From NCBI GenBank assembly GCA_029582165.1, contig CM055872.1, positions 49,551,695 to 49,615,694 of the forward strand: a stretch of DNA of 64,000 nt, written 5' to 3'. Both the position numbers and the translations under genes were made by a program. Shown in pieces: positions 10,801 to 23,943 of the stretch; within the stretch, counting starts at the first letter, position 1, and every line of letters begins with the position of its first letter. This DNA is from Portulaca oleracea (lineage: Eukaryota > Streptophyta > Magnoliopsida > Caryophyllales > Portulacaceae). Under the pieces are notes generated by a model that did no database searches, was not told the DNA's origin, and saw nothing but the letters and a program-made list of their open reading frames with translations.

Positions 10801-13800
10801 AATTGAGCAGTTTGACCTATCCACTCTAAACCTCTTCTTGTTGGCAATGATGGTTCTACTATTTCTTTTTAACGTGATCGTGGTGTAGTGAGGCTTCTTT
10901 GAAAGATCTCTTCCCTAATATTTATGTTCTTGCGTTGGATAGAAATGCCTGCATTGCTGATTACAGGGAACATCTTTCTGGATCAACTGTTTGGTCTCCT
11001 ATTTTGTGCGGGATGGTTTTGCTGATGAAGCTTCTTTGGTTAACTTCCTCAACATTCTTAACAAGGCTATTTTAGGAATCTCTTCTCAAGAGTCAAGACA
11101 TGGTGAGATGTGATTTAAGCAAGAAAGGGATCTTTTCGGTTAGCTCTTTTTACTTAAAACTTCTTAATCCTCAACCTTTATTTTTGTATCTTTGGAGGAT
11201 GGTGCTTTCCTTTCCACCATTATTTGGAAGGTTGTCGCCCCTTTCAAGGTTGCGTTCTTTGTTTTGGAAGCGATGCATGGGAGCATCTTGATTTGTGATT
11301 ATTTACAGAAAAAGGGGAGGATTTTGGTAAACAGGTGCTTTATGTGCAAGGGGATCTTAAATTGCCCAATTATTTATTGCTTCATTGTGACTTTGCTAGG
11401 TCTCTCAAGGATGTGGTATTTGGTTGCCTAGGTGTTAATTGTGTTGTCTCATGTACAATTAGCAGCCATCTCATTGCTTGGGAGCGTGTCTTTGGTAGGA
11501 AACCAAAGAATAACGCCTTGGTTATACCTCACGTGATATTTTGCAGCATTTGAGAGAAAGGAACCATAGGGTTTTTGAGGCAGCTGCAACTCCTCTTCAG
11601 AGCTTGAAAGACAATTTCATAAAATCTCTCTTCTTGTGGGTTAATGGGAAGATTTGCTCCTCTTCTATGGATGTTGTAGATTTTGTGGACAGCCTATATT
11701 TTGGTTGTAATAACTTTGCAGATGCTTGGTAAGCATCTATTCTCTTGATCATATTATTAATATATTTAGCCTCCTATCAAAAAAAAAAGTTGTTATTGTT
11801 GGCAAGGGTTTACATCTACTTGTTTTTTCATCTCAAAGGCGAACTGAAGATGGTGTTCCTTTGTTGGTTATCTTTGTTCTCCATATTCAACAAAACTTGA
11901 GGACGAGTTTTTCTCAACTGGGAGAGAATAATGCAATACAAAGAGGAAAATATCTAAAATATCATCTATTTGGAGATATTAGGAAGAATTTATATTTTAT
12001 TATATTATTTTATATTTATTTTATCCTATACTCCCTCCCTCCATATTTATTTGTCATATTAGGAGAGTGGGGATATACCAAGATAACCTACGTTACCTGG
12101 ACTCGGCTACTAGGGGTGCCGTACCAGGGTCGACACAACACGACACGAATCCTGACACGGGATCTATGGCGGACCTGGGCGGAATTGCGGACACGGCCAT
12201 GAACAAACCCTAATCAGCGACAAACCCTAGATCGAACAATTGGACAACCAATTGGTGGGTGTTCGGGGTGGTAGTGGGGGGCTTTTGGTCGAATGGATGA
12301 CGCAACCCCACCGGTAGGTTTTCTCCGATCAGAAGTTGCCGGTGAGAGACGGGAGAGAGGAGAAAGAGGGAGCAGATGTTGTGTATCATTCTATGTTTTT
12401 TTGGAGAGAGGAGAGAGAAAGAGGGGGGGTGTGAAGAGCCACAGGCCCACATGGCCTAGGGTTTTTTTTGGATAATTTCTGCTGCAATTTTTTTGGACTT
12501 TTTAATAATTGGGTTGAATATATTCTCTGTATGGGCCAAGTCAATTTAAATTAAATTATCCTTGAGTTCAATTTAAGGATGCCTCTAAAAAAATAATACG
12601 TAATATTTCACTTTAAATATAATTAAATATGTTATACAACTAAGGGGTCGTCTTTCTCCTGCCGTGTCGGAACCTTGGACACTGTGTCCCTGTGTCCTTA
12701 ATTTTAGGGATGCCATGTCGGACACCCGTGTCCCGGGTCCAGGTAACATAGAAGATAACTAATAAATTTAGGGAGAAGAATTATAAAATTACTTAAAAAG
12801 TCTTAAATTAGTAAAATTAGTTACGAGGGATGTAAAATATAGATGTAAAATTGGTAAACGTTACTTTGGGCATGTAAAATGACAGATAACTAGGTACAAG
12901 AAAAGTTAGTTAAATGGAGAAATAAATAGGAATGGAGGAAGTAATAAAGATAGCCTAACTAAAGAGATTTAGTATTAGGTTTATGTATTTTATCCTATTA
13001 AGGCTATTATAGTTTATATGACATGTTTAGGATATCTTAGGGTTCCTAATTCCCTTAGTACTCCTAGGCTCCTAGCTATATAAACCCCTTTATCTAATCA
13101 AAGAAGGCAGATTCTTTATTATTGAATTAAATTGAATAGTGAGAATTCCCTTGGTTCTACATCAGTTCTAGGCAAATGGGGAAACCACCAGGAGTGTGCA
13201 ATTTATTATGAAGTGATAATTAACACTGATCCTCATAAAAGTCAATAATTGTAAAATATAAGTCCAGCAAACAATAGAAAGCAGCAACAACAGCAATAGC
13301 AACAACAATAATAATGTCCACCTTGATTTATGACACACTTTTAAGGAAATAACCTTAATTTTTAGTTCAAAAGTAGCATTTTAAATTTCCCTACTTTAAT
13401 TCAATTGGTTTCTAAAATTCAAAGTAAAGGTAGGTTAAAAATTTTAATACGTTTGGTATTTCCATTTTGAAAAGTGGACATTATTTTGGGCTTGGTGGAT
13501 CCAAGCCTTAGAATTAGGAGTATCCATTACATTATCATATTTATTTGGTAAACATACAGCCAATAATTTTTATCCCAAGTTATACAAAAATTTTATTTTT
13601 TATTTTTTTTTTAGGGTTGAGGGTGGCCAACAACAATGCACATCCACCCATGGCTACAAATGAAGGAATAATGGACAAACATTTTGAAACAGGAGTAAGA
13701 ATAATGAAATTTCCTAGATGGTAACCAAGAGTACCTAACCTAATTTGCTTTGAATCCAACAAAACATCAAAAGATTATGAACACCTTGGTATAATTACAC

Positions 13801-16800
13801 GATGACTAGCAAAAAGTGTGGTGAGGTAAGGCTGCCTATAATCAGAACCTGTGTAGGTGGGACCCACATTGGATGGTGGTGGTGGTGCTTATAAGCAAAA
13901 CGTGACTTAGATACATACCGATTCATCACCAATTCGCGAGATCGATTTTCTACTTGTTTGCAACATAACCCAAGCTCTTTTGTAGCAAATCCATGCTCTT
14001 CAAACAGACATCTCAGGTACTCTTCAGAAAAGTAGAAAGCTCTCTGAAATAAACAATATATTTAACTTGTCATACAATGAACACAAAGGGAAACATGTCA
14101 ATTGACCAGAGTTGCCAGCTTTTTTGCAAAACTTACTGTACCATCACCTCTAACATAGAAATTCTCACTGATTTTTTGATCTTTGCATGTAAACCTTTCC
14201 TGCCATAATGAAAGATAAGTCTATATGATTTATACACATGTAGCAGTTTCAGTGAAATATTTTTACAAGTTGTGGATTGTGCAAGGGCGGATGGCCATGG
14301 AGCTCTCCAACTCAACTATTTTGAAATAAAAGCTATGCAACATTTTTCAGAAAATGACACCTATATCGCAAAATAATGCAGTTCAACAAGACAAAGTAAT
14401 CTTCAGATGCAGAAGACCAAGTCCAAGTCATTGCACATTTACGCTCTGTTTGGTCCTTGAAAAGTGAAATGAAAAGCAAATTCTTATCTCTCCTCCCAAA
14501 TTGAGCATGAAAGCCTCCATATTTTACCAACCCATCCCTTGATTTCTGCCTCCCCAATCTTATCCTCTCCATCTGACCTATCATATTCTCCCTTCACTTT
14601 CCTCTCATTGGAAGGAAAATGTTGGTGACAAAATCAGTGCTAGCCTTCCATCATGTATTCCATCGAAGTCTTCTTTCTTCACTATTTTAAAGCCAAGTGA
14701 AGGAAAGTAAGTCATTTTTCAAAAATTTCCTTTCCATCTCTTCTTGCAAGGTCCCAAGGACAAAATGTAGCCTTTGGAAGTTAAAATTTTGCTTCATTAA
14801 GAACCCAATTGAATGACGTCTTCGTGAAGCACATTTCATAACACTTTTTATGCCTCATTCAATCATTCCAACTATTAACCCTAGTGTCAACTGTCAAACT
14901 TTTTATGCCACATTCAATCATTTCAATCATTCCAATCATTCCAACTATTAAGAGTGTTCCTAGTGTCAACTGTCAAACCAGTTTTGGATAAGATACATCC
15001 CAACCAAGAATAAAAACTGCCATTGTGGGTCCCCCTTATGTAGGGACTAGGGAGGAAACACCCCAAAGACAACAAAAATACAATATGAATATGAGTGGGC
15101 ATAAGAATAAATTTCAGTTTGGTCATACCTGAGCAAGATCACCCGTGGCATAATCACGGAAAAGCACAAGACCATTGGGCTGCAAAGGAGACATCATCAG
15201 GACATGGCCATGAAAGCTCCTGACCCCCCCCCCCCCCCCCCACTTTTTTTCCCTCTCCCCACCCCCAAACACACACACACACACACAAAGACAAAACCCC
15301 AATTTTAGAGAAGAGTTTGAACATGAAAATATAGCGCATATATGGTTCTAGAGGTTGAACTCTGTAAGTTACCTTAAGAATCTTTCTAATATTTAGTAAT
15401 ACAATAGCCATCTTCTCAGGAGAAACTGCAGACAACACAAATATCTGCTTAAAGGGTCAGATATATATATAGAAATAAAAACATTAGAAATAACTAGATG
15501 GATCGTACAAGCAATTAGCTCTTAACAGTAACATATTAATACTAATTCCCTCAAACTTTGAAGGTGCTACGTAAAAGTTAACACTTATGCTCAATCCCAC
15601 CACGGTTAACCACAGTGCCGAGCTAAGTGCTCAGCAGATCGAGGCACAAAATAGAAGTGCACGGTTTGACTACGGAGGACTTGAGTATGTCGTCCCTAAA
15701 ATATGCTAGATGATCATAGCATTGACATAGCTTGGTCCCCATGTTTCTTTTTTTTTTCTTTTTTTTTTTCTTTTTTGGGTGAGAGAGATGGGTTAAGACT
15801 CCACATCAACATAGTTGATCCATAACAACCTGACGGGCAAGCCACTACTGCAGCATCAGCAAACCAGAAGTAACCTCCTGGGGAGGAGCTTGACGCTCCT
15901 GATAAAGTGACATTTAGTAGCACACAAGCTGAAATTCAATATTATTCAACAGAACAAGAAGCAAAAGCTGCCATGTGGGTTGGAGAAGCACAGGTGCTTG
16001 ATATTAAGCAGATTTTATATACACAAAATGCATTAATCGCATAATAATGTACAGGCAGTGCATCATCATCAAGGAAAACGGACCAGTGGGTGTTATTTAT
16101 ATACCATAGTTACAATGTCAACTGAAGAAGGAGCTATGTGGTTGCTCAGGTCATCACTTGTCAGATCACAAACAAATGCATGTATACGAGTATCCGCATA
16201 TTCTTTGTGTGACTGCAAAAAGGAACATTTTGATCATCAGCTAGCAACATACAGATGGATTGCCAATGAATCACAAACCATGAAAAAACCCAAAAAACAG
16301 ATAAATTAAAGGACATCAAAGCTAAAATTTAGACATATGTAAAATTGCATAGAAAAACAGAATATTCGTAGGAGGCTGATTCAAAATAGAGAACCTTCTG
16401 ACCATTAGCCACCTCATTAATGAGCAGGACACGCTCTCATAACAAGATCTGCTATTTACTACTGCTGGACTGCTTATAGAGGCAGTGAAGCTTCTTTTGA
16501 CTACATCATAAAGGCCCAAAATAAGGTTTAACCAAGTTAGGAGTCGCAATAACAATGCTATTGATCACCATATGCCACCTTATTCAAAGATATTCATACA
16601 TTTCAGGCTTAAATCATGTAGCTTCAAACCTATGTTACAGGGATATACAAATAAGAGATTCGTCTACCAAGTCATATTATAGATGGACTAAGTTAAATGA
16701 GATGCCTTTTGCAGCTTCTTTCAGTTCAGAGGGGACATGATAGTATGAGCCCAAGGTGGCATGAGAATGAATTACAAGACAATAAACCTTTTTAGGGTTC

Positions 16801-19800
16801 GGTTACTCCACACAAAGAACATTTCTAGCTACGATCTGCATTACAAGTTTCAATGTGACTCATGTACACTAACTACTCATCCAATTATTATACCAAAATT
16901 AAAGTGATAGACTAGCTCAACCATATTAGATAGAGACTCCAGATTCTCACTCAGCTCAATCATGAGTCACTATAACATGATTGAATTGGGACTCTAGCTT
17001 TGCTAGGAGTCTGGATTATCAAAATAATTTCTAACACCTAAAGCCCTATAACTTTGCTGGGATTAAATTCTTACATCTATGGATTCAATGCGTGGCTGTT
17101 CCACACTGGAACGGCCACATTGGAAAGGTTCTAAAGTCGGGCGAACAGCATCCTCCCTTGTCTGAGAAGAGTTTGCCCTCAAACTTGGCAAACAATCATC
17201 TTCAGCATAGTTTTGTTTGAGATCGGCAACATTGAAGGTTGCACAACCCCAGACTCACCTGGAAGATCAATCTTGTGGCCTTTACGGCTCCCCCAGGACT
17301 AATTGAATCAATGGTGAAGCTCCTCACCATTTAGGCCAATATTAGTGCTCCTTCAGGAAAAGAAGAGTTTTCTCTAACCATAAGTGGCCAACAACAGCTT
17401 CACCATGGACTTCTTGAGTCAACAGCCCCCTGATGTTGCCTTTTGGAACACAGTCTGGCTCCACCGAAAAGAAGGTGAAAAATTGCATTTTTACCTAATT
17501 CTCTTTTTCAGAGGTTGTAATTTCTATGTTGGGAAATGAGTCCTTTGTGTGTTCATGCTATTCATCAAGAAAAAAAAAATAAAAAAAGGGAAAACAAAGA
17601 AAACAGGACTTTGTATAATAGATGATTAGCATGATGAGCTTTTGTTTATATTGACTCTTTCCTAACTTTTCTCATATGGGGATATGAGCTTAACCGAGGT
17701 GTAGTGTAAGAGGTGTTCTATTTCACATTTTGGAAGTGTTGTTTAGGTTCTTGGCTACTTAGCTCCATATTTCCTACAAAGTTGTCCTTCTTATCCTAAA
17801 CCTAAGCCCCATTAGAACCCTTGAAAAGTCCTCATGATTGACACGTGTGCATACTATCAATGGTGATAGACAATTGAGAGTCTTGCAGAAGGTGCTGAGG
17901 GAACACAAACTCATTCTAAACAAATGGGAGAGAGGCTTTTACAAGCCCTAAAGTGAGGTCCCACCAATCGTAACTAGTTCGCTAAACATTTGATTGGAAC
18001 TAGATTTACACTTAGGTTGAGATAGATCGGTGGTGCTACTAGTAGACTTTACAATCTTTATTTGACTACAATTTTTTTTATTTGATTCTCGATCTTTCCA
18101 GGGGGAATTTGGTATACACTTGCATTGGTTGTCTAGTGTGCCCCTTCATCTGAGGAGGATAGGCGTCGGTTTTCTTCTACCCTGTTTCCTTATTGCTTTA
18201 TGATGATCTTACATAAGGATAAGCAAGGCTTGAGCATGGCGGGTTGATAAGTTGCATTTTTACAGGTTTTGACCTTCTTTATTGGCTAACTTTGACCCTT
18301 CAAAGCCTTTCTCACCTAAATTCTTGATTAGATTGCACTTACTTTCGTCATTAGTGACTAAAGTGTGTAAATTTCTATCTTTTTAGGTGATCCCACCATT
18401 TATGATGAAGAATACGGGTTTTCAAGATGCTAAGAAAGAGAGCAGGAAGCTTTAGAAGGTCGAAGAGTGAAGAAAGGACTCAAGCTAAGCTAGCACAAGT
18501 TGTGTTGAAGGAAAAAGAACTTAGCGTAGGCTATGCTCAGGCCAATAAAGATAGCACAGCCAATGCCAAACTCAGCACTACCAGTGCCAAACAACAGTTC
18601 CATTTTTTAGTGTGTAATTAATAACAAAAAAACAACAATTTTCAGAGAATGTTTTATGTGTCTGGTTTTCATTCGGGGAGAGCGAATGGGGGAGAGAATG
18701 GGAGGTTTCTCTCTAACATCTCTAGTTTCTAGGTTTTCTTCTCATAAATAACTGAGGTCAAATATTGTAGAAGATTCAATATCGCTTTCAATTCCACTTT
18801 CAATTCAAGACTAAGTTTCTCTACCCTGCTTTATTCATGTGCATATTTTTATGCTAATCCATTGAATTAGTTTTATCTTTGTTTGATTTTCATTCTTATG
18901 TTTGTTAATTCATAATTTGGATTGTGATTGCTTATTTGATGACTAATTGATTTCGTTTGGACCTAATTTATCCAAGTATGTTCAAATTAAAGGTTTTCTC
19001 CAATGCCCACCATGTGTTCGATGAATTGCTTGAAAGAGTTTTCATCTGTATTTATAGGCAATAAATTTTTGCCGAGGGGTGAGGTTAATTTTTCCCTGTG
19101 GATAGAGAGATTGGTTAGGATTTTGCCATGGAAATAGTTGAATGTTGACTAGATCTAGGGATCCTAACTAGCTATTATTGTAGTTTAATTAGACTAACTC
19201 TATCAAAATCGGTGGTTAGAAAAGTTAGGATAGCCTTTGACACTGTAGCGAGGGCTTAGGCGGGCTTTAATAGTGCAATGGATTACTCATAATTTCTCGC
19301 ATAGAATTAGTAGGTTAAGTCATTCAAATTGATTTGTTTATTGAATATTGATATTGCAACCTTTTAGTTATTCTTCTTGCTTTTGTAGTTAGCAATTCTC
19401 ATGATTAATTATTCACTATTAATTTGCTTAGCTTAGAACACTTTATTTAGTTTTGAGTGCATAGAACACAACTCCCTGTGGGTACGACAATTGTACACTC
19501 AAAAGCACGACAATAGAAAGTCATTGTTTATATGGAACAAACCTTAGGGGTGGTTAGCACATTTTCTGAACAGCTCTCCTAAATCCTCGTAATCTTCATA
19601 TAGGCTTTTCAAATGCTTAAAGCCTATGACTCTTGAGATAAGAATCATCAATAGCACATACTTCTTGAAAAGAGCATCACCACCCTTATTCAAGTGGCAT
19701 GCTCTATGATAGATCACAAAGTGAAAGGACCGTAAGTGTTTTACCTACTTAGCATGTTTGGGGTTGAGCTTATACTGCCCTTCAGAGTATTTCAAGGCTT

Positions 19801-22800
19801 CATAGCCAGAGAGGAGAATGAATTCACCATTGATCAAATAGTGTCTCAAATGTTCCAATGCCTTGATGATGGCATAGAACTTGTCATAAGTTGAATGCTT
19901 CTTAACATCTTTAAGCTTCTCACTGAAGAAGGCAAGGGGCCATCCTTCTTGAGACAATATAGCTCCAGTGCCAACTCTTGAGGCATCATACTCCACTTCA
20001 AAAGCTTTGTTGAAATTGGGCAAGGCAAGGACTAGTACACGTGTCAGCTTCTCCTCACTTGTTTAAAGGCCTCTTCCACCTTTGGTGTCCAAACAACCTT
20101 CTAGCCCTTTATGACCTCCATCATAAGAGCCATAATGATACTAAAGTCCTTGACAAAACTCTAAAAAAAGGAAGCTAAGCCATTGAAGCTCTTGACTTGC
20201 TAAATAGAAGTTGGTGCTAGCCAATCTTGCACAACTTTAATCTTCTTCTGGTCAACTTGTATTCCTCAGCAGAGACAACATAGCCATGAAACATAACTCG
20301 AGAAATAAAGAAACAATACTTCTCGAGGTTACCAAAGAGTTCTCCTTGGCCAACATGGATAGGATTGCCCTAATGTTCTGCTTTATTTTTGTTGTAAATG
20401 AGTATATCATCAAAGTAGACCACCACACACTACCAATCAAAGGTTTCAAGACCTGATTCATGAGCCTCATAAAGGTGCTTGGAGCATTCAATAGCCCAAA
20501 TGGCATGCAAGTCATTCATACAGGTCACCTTTAGTCTTGAAGGTTGTTTTTCATTCATCTCCTTCACAAATTATGATCTGATAGTAGCCACTCCTCATAA
20601 CAATCTTAGAGAAGATTGTTGAGCCACAGAGCACATCTAGGAGGTCTTCTAGAATTTCTAGTCGGCATATGGAGTACATGTACTTCATGGTAATTATGTT
20701 AATAGCCCTGCTATCAACACATTCACTAGATCCCATCCTTCGTTGGCACTAGGAAGGTTGGAGTTGCACAGAGGCTATGGCTCTCCCTAATCATGTCTTT
20801 TATCCACGAACTCATCTCTCTGTCTCTAGATCTCAAAGGTATCTAGATCAATCTTATGCTAAATGGATCTTTGTGGAGGTAGGTCAGGGGAACTTTAGCT
20901 GGAAAAACATGTTGAAATTCGGCTAGGATGCATTGTGGAAAGGGGTTTGTGTTTGGGGTTCAAGGTGAAGCATGATCAATTCCTTGAAGGAATTAAACTC
21001 ACACTAGTTAGCCTTGAGTTGTAGCCTAAGTAAAACATTACTTTAGGGCTGGCTTCTAGGCTTTTGGATCTAGGATGGTGTGAGGGCAATAAGGGCAATT
21101 TTGTGCTTTAAAATAAGGATACTAATGAGGAACTCTATTTCAAAACTTCTCTACGTGTGGATCCCAAACTATAAAAGGAGCAAAGAACAGGAGACTCAAA
21201 TATGTAAGAGGAAGACAACCAACCCCACAATCAAAGAAGTCGACAAATGCTAAATATTATAACATCAATATGTTACAAGTCGGGATGGGCACATGTTTTC
21301 GATAAATTAACTTTGAGCTCTAATGTAGCTTCAAACATCAAAAGAATACATCAAAAGTATCACAAGCACATACTATCACAAGGTATCCAAAAACTTAATG
21401 TGTCGCCAACAAAAAGGAAGATGGAAAACTAAAGCCCTCATACTAGCCAACTTACCACTACCCACCGTCATAGATCTGTTCACTATTTTCCTAAGGGCAT
21501 CCATAACCAAATTGAACAATATTGGGATTGCGGGTCACCTTAAAACACTCCTTTTGAACTAGAAAAGAAACTTGTAGCTTCATAACTATACACATAAAAA
21601 CAAAAATCCAACTATACACATAAAAACAATATTGGGATTGCGGGTCACCTTAAAACACTCCTTTTGAACTAGAAAAGAAACTTGTAGCTTTAGAACTAAA
21701 CACATAAAAACAAAAATCCAACTACTCCACTTGCTAAGAAAGCCCCCTTTTTTACCAAAAGTAATCATAAGAAATTCCAAAAACATGGACATAAAACTTC
21801 TCAATATCTCAATATCAAGCATACAAAGAACTCCGAGTTTATTGGCTTTGTGGTAGTAATCAATACAATCATTAGCAATTAAAGACGCATCCAAGAGTTG
21901 ATGCCTCTAAATTGAATCATGTCGAGTTAGGGGAAACACTCTATCCCCGACTTACCCTCGATTTTTTATTAATTAATTTATTTAGTTATTTATTTATTTT
22001 TATTTTTTTACTCTTGAAGCCAAAATATTAGCTAGAATCTCATATACACACCCCACGAACTTATGGGTCTAAACCTATTAATAACAATTGCCTCCACCAC
22101 TTTAGGGAATAAACTAATTATTGTGTCATTTACAGTTTTCTTGCAAATACCACCGGTGGAACTCTAAGCACAAAACCACAATCTCCCCTTTAACAATGTT
22201 TCAGGGAAAAGAAAAAAAAAACGTTAGAAAGGCATTGAAGCCATAATGATCCTAGGCTTTCTCCTTACAAGATCAACAATGGCATTCCGAATTTCCTCCT
22301 CCAAGAACTCCTACACCAGATCACGAGCACCTAAAAGAGAGACAGACTCACAAATCCCTTGGAGGAACATACTCCCTTGGGATAAATATTTTACATTTGG
22401 TTTGAGCAAGTAAGCCAATGAACTTTTCAAGAGCCTTTGATACTTGGTGATGCCCTCCATGGTCGCACCCAACAAAAAAATCAAAAAAGAACAAAGAAAA
22501 ATTGAAAGGGAAACGAGAGAAGTCGTCTCAACTTCACAACAATGATATGCATGGAGGGTAAATCTCATAGTACTTACCATGAGCATAGACAAGTAATGAT
22601 GCTTTAAAATAAATAAAAACAAACAAATATTTAGAAAAGGGAAAATAATGAACCAGACGGTAACTCAATTAACAAGACCATATTATTCATTGAGATGGAA
22701 TTATCATAAAGGAGACAAACCTGCACCAAGCTAACAGCTCTCTGCGAGAAGTCACAAGCATGGACAAAAACATCTGGGTACGTAGCAAGAAGGGGGAAAA

Positions 22801-23897
22801 TAGTGTTTCCAGCTCCACATCCAACCTGTTATCCATCCAAATTCCCATTTCATCAAATGTATATCATAAGCCCATAAAGTAATAAAGGAAAAGGGTGAGG
22901 GGGAAGGTCAACTCACTCTAATCTAAAGACTTAGTAACCATAACAATGCACCAATGCTGGCACATAGAATAGAAACCCATACGTTTAGACTTAGAATTTT
23001 TTTTTTTTTTTCCTTTTGGCATGCTTGCTGGAATGTTTGTCTATTTAATATAAATAAATAAGTAAAATCCGTGGATTGCCACAGAATAAATGATGTAAGG
23101 GGAAAACAGGAACCTCGAGAAGAACTTTTTCTCCAGCTCCCTGAAACATCAAGTCAAATCAAAAACATTACTGAGGTAAGAATTGTTCTTGGCAGCACTA
23201 ACATAATACATGTAGGTTAAGAAATACAATCGTGTTACTACTAACACTTAGTCACTTACAGTGAAGTATTGGCCCCATTCCTTGTCCAAGTAATGTCGAT
23301 CCTTGAAGAACTGATACATGAAAAAACAAAACAATTAAGAAAAAGTGAAAGATAGTAGACAATGTCAGTGCCAATTATTCCTACCAAAGGTAGTACATTG
23401 ACTAAGTTCATTTGGTCTTCTATGGAAAAACTTCCAATCTATGAAAAGCCTAGACTCTTCATATAAGCTCTACTTCAAAATTCAGGGCTCTATTAGAGTT
23501 AAATCAACTAGAATCCAACTAAAACCTCCAAGCTCTATAACTATACTCATCAGCTAAATTTTCTAATTAATCAAATAAGAAGACAAACTACATACTGTCC
23601 GTATATTTGGTAAGTTCAATTAGCAGCATTATAAAAAAAAATAAGGTCCAAAGAACATAATGCTCATACAAATTAACAAATGAATACGATTTGTTTCTCA
23701 AGTAATGCAAAATCATGATTCTAAAACAAAGGGCAGCATAATTATTAATGAAGGCAACCATGGACAGCAAGAGGAGAAAAAGATGAGGTTACTTTGTCTT
23801 GGTGACGCTTGTAGAAGATGTCCCAGTACTTCTTGGCGTCTTTCTCGTATTTTTCTGTAGCAAAAGGCAGCAGTTTAGATGAAGATGGATGCAACTT

Positions 23898-23943
<46 letters not shown>

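Larger units (their letters stand above)
11946..13161 (+). repeat. LTR-like repeat, right copy, interrupted by a nested MITE
   Basis: Matches the left copy at 9850-10092 on both sides of a Stowaway insertion (11946-12030 and 12942-13161). The left copy shows the uninterrupted site ('ttattctataatta'), which confirms the insertion. The repeat probably ends at TTCTACA near 13161. Confidence 0.65.

Noticed and set aside
9840..11945. Target duplication or shared 'atgcaata' before both LTR-like copies in intron 10
   Set aside because: Eight AT-rich bases precede both copies, but this does not fit the outside/inside positions needed for a TSD and could be chance.
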